The notes below the pieces were generated by a model. The model searched no databases and was not told where the DNA came from. It saw only the letters and a list, made by a program, of their open reading frames with translations. The translations under genes were made by a program, and so were the position numbers. DNA of 64,000 nucleotides from a bacterium (GTDB lineage Bacteria; Pseudomonadota; Alphaproteobacteria; Micavibrionales; UBA2020): positions 978,991 to 1,042,990 of the forward strand of contig JAQSDV010000004.1 of NCBI GenBank assembly GCA_029945425.1. The letters are read 5' to 3'. This document shows positions 59,436-64,000 of the stretch, in pieces. The first letter of the stretch is position 1, and the number at the start of each line of letters is the position of its first letter.

Positions 59436-61079
59436 TTACTGAACCGCCATCACAATACAGGCACCCTGCAGCAATTTGCAGGCGGAATTGGCCTCTGCCT
59501 GCTGCAGCCCCGACAGGCGGGCGCGGTAAATCACGCCCTTGTTGGTCTGCAGCGGCGCAATAATATATCGCGTTTTCGCGGTCAAGGCGGCGGGCAGTTT
59601 CTGGTGCGCCGATTTAAGCGCGGTCATGCCCGCATTCTGGTCCGAGAAAGCACCGATCTGGATCGCCCAAGCCCCCCCTGTCGCTGCACTCGCGACCGTC
59701 GTGGCGGCAGCGGGCTGACGGAGCGGCACCGGCTTCAGGGAAGATTGTTTCGTAATAGCGGCTTGCGTTGCGGGTGCCTGTGCCGCCGGCGATTTGCGCG
59801 GCAGCGGGCTGGTCAGGTGTGCCGTCATGGGGGCAAGGGCAGGACGCGCTACCGGCTGCTCCGGTTCGAATTCCGCAGCGCGCGGCTCGTGAAAGGAAGC
59901 GCGGGGCGCGGCGCCCGGCGGCATTTCCTGCGGCTCGGCGGCGGCAAGTTGCGCGGAGGCCTGTTCCTGCGTATCGCCCTCTTCGGTGCTCATGCCCATG
60001 GGGCTGAAGCTGGGGGCGTCAAGATTGGTTTGCGTGCGCGCCGTGCGCGGCTGCATGCGGGTCGGTTCATTCTTGGCAGTCGGCGTGGCAGCGGGCTTGC
60101 GCTTGGGCATGCCGCCGCGCGCCGCTTCAAGCCGCTTGTCGATCGCGGCCAGCACGCGCGGGTCTTTCATGCGCTCGAAACCGGCATCCAGCAAATCGCG
60201 CATCGTGCTGTTGCGCGAAGCCGAGGTGCGGCCGCCGAACACGACGCCAATCAGGCGCTTGTTCCCCTGCACCGCAGATGCCGCAAGGTTATAGCCCGAC
60301 GCATACACATAGCCCGTCTTCAAGCCGTCCATGCCGGGATATGTCGCCATGAGTTTATTGTGGTTGAGCGAGGTGATGCCGTTATAGGTGAAGCTGGGCG
60401 TGCTGAAATAACGGTAATAACGCGGGAAATCGCGCATCAGCGCCTGCGATAAAATCGCCATGTCGCGCGCGGATGAATATTGCTCGGGGTCGTGCAGGCC
60501 GGATGCATTGGCAAAGCGCGTGTTGCGCATGCCCAGCTGCTGCGCCTTGAACGTCATCAGGCGCGCAAAACGTGATTGCGATCCGCCCACCGCTTCGCCC
60601 AGCACCACGGCGGCATCATTGGCGGAGCGGGTGACGAGGGCAAGAATGCCGTCCTCGACCCGGATGGAATAACCTGCCTCCAGCCCCAGTTTCGACGGCG
60701 GCTGGTATTGCGCGTTGGCGGAAACGGGGATGCGCTGGGATTTGGTCAGCACGCCTTTTTCAATCGCCTCGAAGGTCAGGTACAGCGTCATCATTTTCGT
60801 CAGCGAGGCGGGGAACAGTTTTTTGTCGGGATTTTTTTCGCTCAGCACATAGCCCGATTGCGCATCGATCACGATCGACCCGTAACGGTCGGGCTGGGGC
60901 TTGGCCTTGCCCCTGGCGGTTCTGGTTTTCTTTTTCGATTTGCCGTGCTGGCCGGTGTATTTGGTGATGCCGGCATAGGACGGGGCTGCGGGCGCAGACA
61001 GCAAAATACCGACGGCGACGACGGCCATCAGCAGTTTTGGTAAAAACCCGGATTTGCGGCTGGTCACGCGCACCTGCAT
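59436..61079 (-). CDS. D-alanyl-D-alanine carboxypeptidase (S11) with SPOR domain
   Basis: A 547-residue periplasmic penicillin-binding protein of the DacA type that trims terminal D-Ala from peptidoglycan. Signal peptide ends near SYA-GI. The S11 motifs are SLTK in FPASLTKMM, SxN in SANDAAV and KTG in LKTGYVYASG. After the catalytic region comes a long Ala/Pro/Gln linker (~300-460) and a C-terminal SPOR domain (GAWAIQIGAFSDQNAGMTAL … VYRARLSGL-type end), which binds denuded glycan at the septum. SPOR targeting suggests a role at division. The next gene upstream is a paralogue. Confidence 0.93.
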   Translation of the reverse strand: MQVRVTSRKSGFLPKLLMAVVAVGILLSAPAAPSYAGITKYTGQHGKSKKKTRTARGKAKPQPDRYGSIVIDAQSGYVLSEKNPDKKLFPASLTKMMTLYLTFEAIEKGVLTKSQRIPVSANAQYQPPSKLGLEAGYSIRVEDGILALVTRSANDAAVVLGEAVGGSQSRFARLMTFKAQQLGMRNTRFANASGLHDPEQYSSARDMAILSQALMRDFPRYYRYFSTPSFTYNGITSLNHNKLMATYPGMDGLKTGYVYASGYNLAASAVQGNKRLIGVVFGGRTSASRNSTMRDLLDAGFERMKDPRVLAAIDKRLEAARGGMPKRKPAATPTAKNEPTRMQPRTARTQTNLDAPSFSPMGMSTEEGDTQEQASAQLAAAEPQEMPPGAAPRASFHEPRAAEFEPEQPVARPALAPMTAHLTSPLPRKSPAAQAPATQAAITKQSSLKPVPLRQPAAATTVASAATGGAWAIQIGAFSDQNAGMTALKSAHQKLPAALTAKTRYIIAPLQTNKGVIYRARLSGLQQAEANSACKLLQGACIVMAVQ

Positions 61080-61212
61080 CAGCCTATTTTTCCCCGAAAA
61101 AACAACAAATATCCCCTTACATTTATTATCGGTCTCGGGGGCGTGTTTGTCTAGCGAGGTTTGTCAAAAAAGCCTTCAATTGCGGAAAAGATACCCACAG
61201 GGGCTGGGTGTT

Positions 61213-62451
61213 TTATGCCGCAGCGGGACCTTTCGGACGCCATTCGCCGCGCGGCACGATCGCCTTCGGCTGGTTTTCGTCGGGGCCTGCCGGCTTGTCG
61301 TTGCCGCCGCCGGGGTTCAGGCGGTCGCGCGTTTCGGGCGCGGACGGGAGCGTGAAGGGCGACGCGGCATTGTTGAAATCCGCCGGGAAGAAAGACTGCG
61401 CCAGACGGATGGGGAACAGCACCTCGTGCTGGACGGTATCCGGCTGCGCCTGCAGGATCGTGTCGGGGTTCGTCTGGACCGGCGGCGGCAGCATCACGTA
61501 ACGCTCGCCGTTGGGTCCGTTATCCCGCCCGAAGCGGAAACGCGCCAGCGGGTTGCCGAGGCGCTCGAAACCGAAATCGAGCAGGCGCTGCATATCAATG
61601 ACGCGCTCCGTCGGCGTGCGTGCGCCGAACACGATGCCGATCACGCGGTTGTCGCCGCGTTGCGCGGAGGCTGCCAGGTTCCAGCCGGCGGTGTTGATGA
61701 AGCCGGTTTTCCCCATGTCGAGGCCTTCATAATTGCCCAGCAGCCGGTTCGTGTTGTTCCAGGTTTGGCCGTTGAAGCTGAAGCTGGGGATCGCGAAATA
61801 ATGTTGATATTCAGGGAAATCGCGCAAAATCGCGCGGGACAGCAATGCCATATCCTCGACCGTCGTGACCTGCCGCGTATCGGGCAGGCCGTTCGGGTTG
61901 GTATAGCGTGTGCCGGTCATGCCAAGGCGGCGTGCCTCCGCCGTCATCAGGGTGGCGAAGTTGCTTTCTGTATCGCCCAATGCTTCCGCCAGTACCACGG
62001 CGGCATCATTCGCGGAATGGGTCAGCATGCCGCGCAGCGCATTTTCAACGCTGATCCGGCGGGTATTCTGGCTCGTGGTGACGCGGCGGTTTTTGCCGCG
62101 ACCGGTCGAGGTGGAGGTCATCAGGCCGAGATTGGTGCGTGGCTGCGACGCCGCATTGCGGGTTACGTCGATCATCTGGTCGGTCGTCAGGCGGCCATCC
62201 TTCAGCGCCTGAAACACCAGATAGGCCGTCATCATCTTGGCGGTGGATGCGGGGTGCAGGGACTGGCTTGCGTCGCGTTCATACAGCACGCGGCCGGAAC
62301 TGGCGTCGACCACAATCGCTGCATAGCGTGCGGGGCGCGTATCGGGGGCAGGTTGCTGCGCGATGGCGGGGGCTGCTGCGGCGGCATTGAATGCCAGCGC
62401 GAGCATGATATTGCGCAATAATTTGTTCTTCTTCGGCTTGCCCGGTTTCAT
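61213..62451 (-). CDS. D-alanyl-D-alanine carboxypeptidase (S11), second copy
   Basis: A 412-residue paralogue of the following gene, with signal peptide (cleavage near AIA-QQ). Its S11 motifs are PASTAKM (SxxK), SANDAAVV (SxN) and MGKTGFINTAG (KTG). It has the usual PBP5-like C-terminal beta domain and a Pro/Asn-rich tail but no SPOR domain, so it probably acts along the whole envelope rather than at the septum. The two genes are head-to-tail with 133 bases between; a tandem duplication followed by specialisation is likely. Confidence 0.92.
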   Translation of the reverse strand: MKPGKPKKNKLLRNIMLALAFNAAAAAPAIAQQPAPDTRPARYAAIVVDASSGRVLYERDASQSLHPASTAKMMTAYLVFQALKDGRLTTDQMIDVTRNAASQPRTNLGLMTSTSTGRGKNRRVTTSQNTRRISVENALRGMLTHSANDAAVVLAEALGDTESNFATLMTAEARRLGMTGTRYTNPNGLPDTRQVTTVEDMALLSRAILRDFPEYQHYFAIPSFSFNGQTWNNTNRLLGNYEGLDMGKTGFINTAGWNLAASAQRGDNRVIGIVFGARTPTERVIDMQRLLDFGFERLGNPLARFRFGRDNGPNGERYVMLPPPVQTNPDTILQAQPDTVQHEVLFPIRLAQSFFPADFNNAASPFTLPSAPETRDRLNPGGGNDKPAGPDENQPKAIVPRGEWRPKGPAAA

Positions 62452-62631
62452 CCTGCAAACTCCGTCTGTAAATGTGTGACCGGGATATTTTATTACCCGG
62501 ATTCGTTGCTAATTTTGCGACCTTATGGGAATCAAGGCTGTCCGTAAAGTGTTTTTTGCGATTTTTCGACAGGGATACCCTTAAAAGGGGGGATGTACTA
62601 TATTCTAGGGTATGAATTCAAGGATTCTGGC

Positions 62632-62994
62632 GTGAAACGGCTCAAAACCTACCTGACTGCGGGAAATGACGACGAACGGGATAATAACCGTCCGGGGCGT
62701 ACCGATGTCGGTGTGATGACCCGCACCCGCGCCAAGACCAAAAAACCGTCGATGTACAGGGTTCTTCTGTTAAATGACGATTTCACGCCGATGGACTTCG
62801 TTGTTCACGTTTTAGAAAAGTTTTTCAGCAAGAATAGGCAGGAAGCAACCGAAGTGATGCTTCAGGTCCATCGCCGTGGCGTCGGCGTCTGCGGGACCTA
62901 TACTTATGAAGTGGCGGAAACCAAGGTGAACCTCGTCATGGACTACGCCCGCAAGAATGAACATCCATTGCAATGCACGATGGAGAAAGAGTAA
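62632..62994 (+). CDS. clpS: Clp protease adaptor ClpS
   Basis: ClpS binds N-degron substrates and delivers them to ClpAP. The core begins at [21 protein letters not shown], with the NDD/TPM residues of the N-degron pocket, and continues through [31 protein letters not shown] and the C-terminal [10 protein letters not shown]. The N-terminal ~35 residues are polar and variable. I place the start at GTG 62632 with AAGGA eight bases upstream; ATG 62593 or ATG 62716 are alternatives. It is directly followed by clpA. Confidence 0.93.
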   Translation: MKRLKTYLTAGNDDERDNNRPGRTDVGVMTRTRAKTKKPSMYRVLLLNDDFTPMDFVVHVLEKFFSKNRQEATEVMLQVHRRGVGVCGTYTYEVAETKVNLVMDYARKNEHPLQCTMEKE

Positions 62995-63009
62995 CAGGGG
63001 GATAACGAT

Positions 63010-64000
63010 ATGCTCTCACGTCAACTGGAACAGACGCTGCACCGCGCGCTCGCCCATGCGAATGCGCGCCACCATGAATTTGCAACGTTGGAGCATCTGC
63101 TGCTCGCGCTGACCGACGATCAGGACGCGGTTGCCGTGATGCGCGCCTGCGGTGTCGACCTTGATTTGCTGAAGCAGGAAGTGTCGCATTACATCGATAC
63201 CGAACTTCAGAACCTCGTCCATCCGGCATCCGAAGAAGCGAAGCCCACCTCCAGTTTCCAGCGCGTGCTGCAGCGCGCCGCGATCCACGTCCAGTCCTCG
63301 GGACGCGAGGAAGTGACGGGCGCGAATGTTCTGGTCGCCCTGTTCTCGGAACGTGAAAGCAATGCCGTGTTCTTCCTGCAGGAACAGGAAATGACGCGAT
63401 TTGACGCCGTCAATTACATCTCCCACGGCATCGCCAAAGTGCCGGGGCAGGCAGAAGCGCGCACCGTGCATGGCGCGAACGACGACGCGCAGGAAGAAAA
63501 CGTCATCAAGAAAGGCCGCGAGGCGCTGGACGCCTATTGCGTGAACCTGAACAACAAGGCGATCAACGGCAAGATTGACCCGCTGATCGGCCGCGAGAGC
63601 GAAGTTGACCGCACGATTCAGGTGCTGTGCCGCCGCTCCAAAAACAACCCGCTTTATGTCGGCGATCCCGGCGTGGGCAAGACCGCCATCGCCGAAGGTC
63701 TTGCGCGCCGCATCACCGAAAACGATGTGCCCGAAGTGCTGAAGCATTGCACCATCTATTCGCTCGATATGGGGTCCTTGCTCGCCGGTACGCGCTATCG
63801 CGGTGATTTCGAGGAACGCATCAAGGCGGTCATCACCGAATTGCAGGCAATCGAAGGCGCGATTTTGTTTATCGACGAAATCCATACCGTGATTGGCGCG
63901 GGCGCGACATCCGGCGGCGCGATGGATGCGTCGAATCTTTTGAAACCGTCCCTGTCCTCCGGCACGCTGCGTTGCATCGGTTCGACCACCTATAAAGAAT
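63010..64000 (+). CDS. clpA: ATP-dependent Clp protease ATP-binding subunit ClpA (3' end outside window)
   Basis: The frame is open from ATG 63010 to the window end (about 330 residues). The N-terminal Clp_N domain ([34 protein letters not shown]) is the ClpS docking platform. The first AAA module follows, with Walker [16 protein letters not shown], Walker [15 protein letters not shown] and the pore-loop region [11 protein letters not shown]. It starts 15 bases after clpS with GGGG upstream. ClpAP degrades N-degron proteins; in Alphaproteobacteria this pathway participates in cell-cycle proteolysis. Confidence 0.96.
   Translation, partial: MLSRQLEQTLHRALAHANARHHEFATLEHLLLALTDDQDAVAVMRACGVDLDLLKQEVSHYIDTELQNLVHPASEEAKPTSSFQRVLQRAAIHVQSSGREEVTGANVLVALFSERESNAVFFLQEQEMTRFDAVNYISHGIAKVPGQAEARTVHGANDDAQEENVIKKGREALDAYCVNLNNKAINGKIDPLIGRESEVDRTIQVLCRRSKNNPLYVGDPGVGKTAIAEGLARRITENDVPEVLKHCTIYSLDMGSLLAGTRYRGDFEERIKAVITELQAIEGAILFIDEIHTVIGAGATSGGAMDASNLLKPSLSSGTLRCIGSTTYKE

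Noticed and set aside
61054..62421. 455-codon open frame on the plus strand
   Set aside because: Antisense to a carboxypeptidase with intact SxxK, SxN and KTG motifs; composition is Arg/Gln/His-rich and unstructured.

Overview
The window looks like a chromosomal segment of a free-living or host-/prey-associated Alphaproteobacterium. The reasons are a CpdR-type receiver, several perfect TTAA-N7-TTAA (CtrA-type) boxes in intergenic DNA, the alphaproteobacterial gene neighbourhoods recR–HAD phosphatase–dapD–dapE, ftsK–lolA and kdsB–pheA, Gram-negative LPS genes (kdsB, hldE) and fairly GC-rich coding DNA. The species cannot be fixed from sequence alone; a Rhodospirillales/Micavibrionales-like organism is a guess. 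There is no rRNA, CRISPR array, transposase, integrase or phage module. Two tRNAs are present (Val-GAC and Thr-UGU).

Layout. 0–2.6 kb: the end of one gene and a large prepilin-like adhesin with a cysteine-rich repeat tail. 2.6–6.7 kb (minus): lysine/DAP synthesis (dapE, dapD), a HAD phosphatase, recR and a flavin oxidoreductase. 6.8–8.4 kb: a disordered protein with an LPD7-like domain. 8.5–15.7 kb (minus): lolA, ftsK, pheA, kdsB and small genes. 15.9–18.6 kb: kup and a MepK-like endopeptidase. 18.5–21.2 kb: a TPR-sulfotransferase, tRNA-Val, REP-like palindromes and a CpdR-like pseudo-receiver. 21.6–25.8 kb: rhodanese, DsbA-like protein, M48 protease and two exported proteins. 26–29.9 kb: an orphan FlgC-like rod protein, a DUF3095 cyclase-like protein, a hydrolase and unknowns. 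30.5–35.1 kb: a type IVB (Dot/Icm) coupling-complex operon, dotM–x–dotL–y. 35.1–44.2 kb: a hydrolase, phoH, a coupled PLP-enzyme/HExxH pair, DUF4153, pyk and small genes. 44.5–51.6 kb: two tandem pairs of ankyrin-like genes flanking nrdA–small wHTH–nrdB. 51.8–55.9 kb: sodC, an ECF sigma module and a MshEN–transglutaminase fusion. 56–64 kb: hldE, N-formylglutamate amidohydrolase, acylphosphatase, two D,D-carboxypeptidases, clpS and the start of clpA.

How it fits together. Many genes build or remodel the envelope (kdsB, hldE, lolA, mepK-like, two S11 carboxypeptidases, BepA-like protease, DsbA-like, DUF4153). Cell-cycle control is represented by ftsK, clpS/clpA, the CpdR-like protein and CtrA boxes before cpdR-like, nrdA, the LPD7 gene and the phoH leader. 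The most novel candidates are: a predicted single-chain c-di-GMP sensor/periplasmic cysteine protease (MshEN–hydrophobic segment–BTLCP); a DotL coupling ATPase whose tail carries four copies of a W-x-[DQ]-V-I-[GS] motif beside two uncharacterised membrane proteins; a CpdR-like receiver lacking its phospho-acceptor; a small winged-helix-like gene inside the ribonucleotide reductase operon; and a translationally coupled PLP enzyme/HExxH pair. All functional statements rest on motif reading without database searches.
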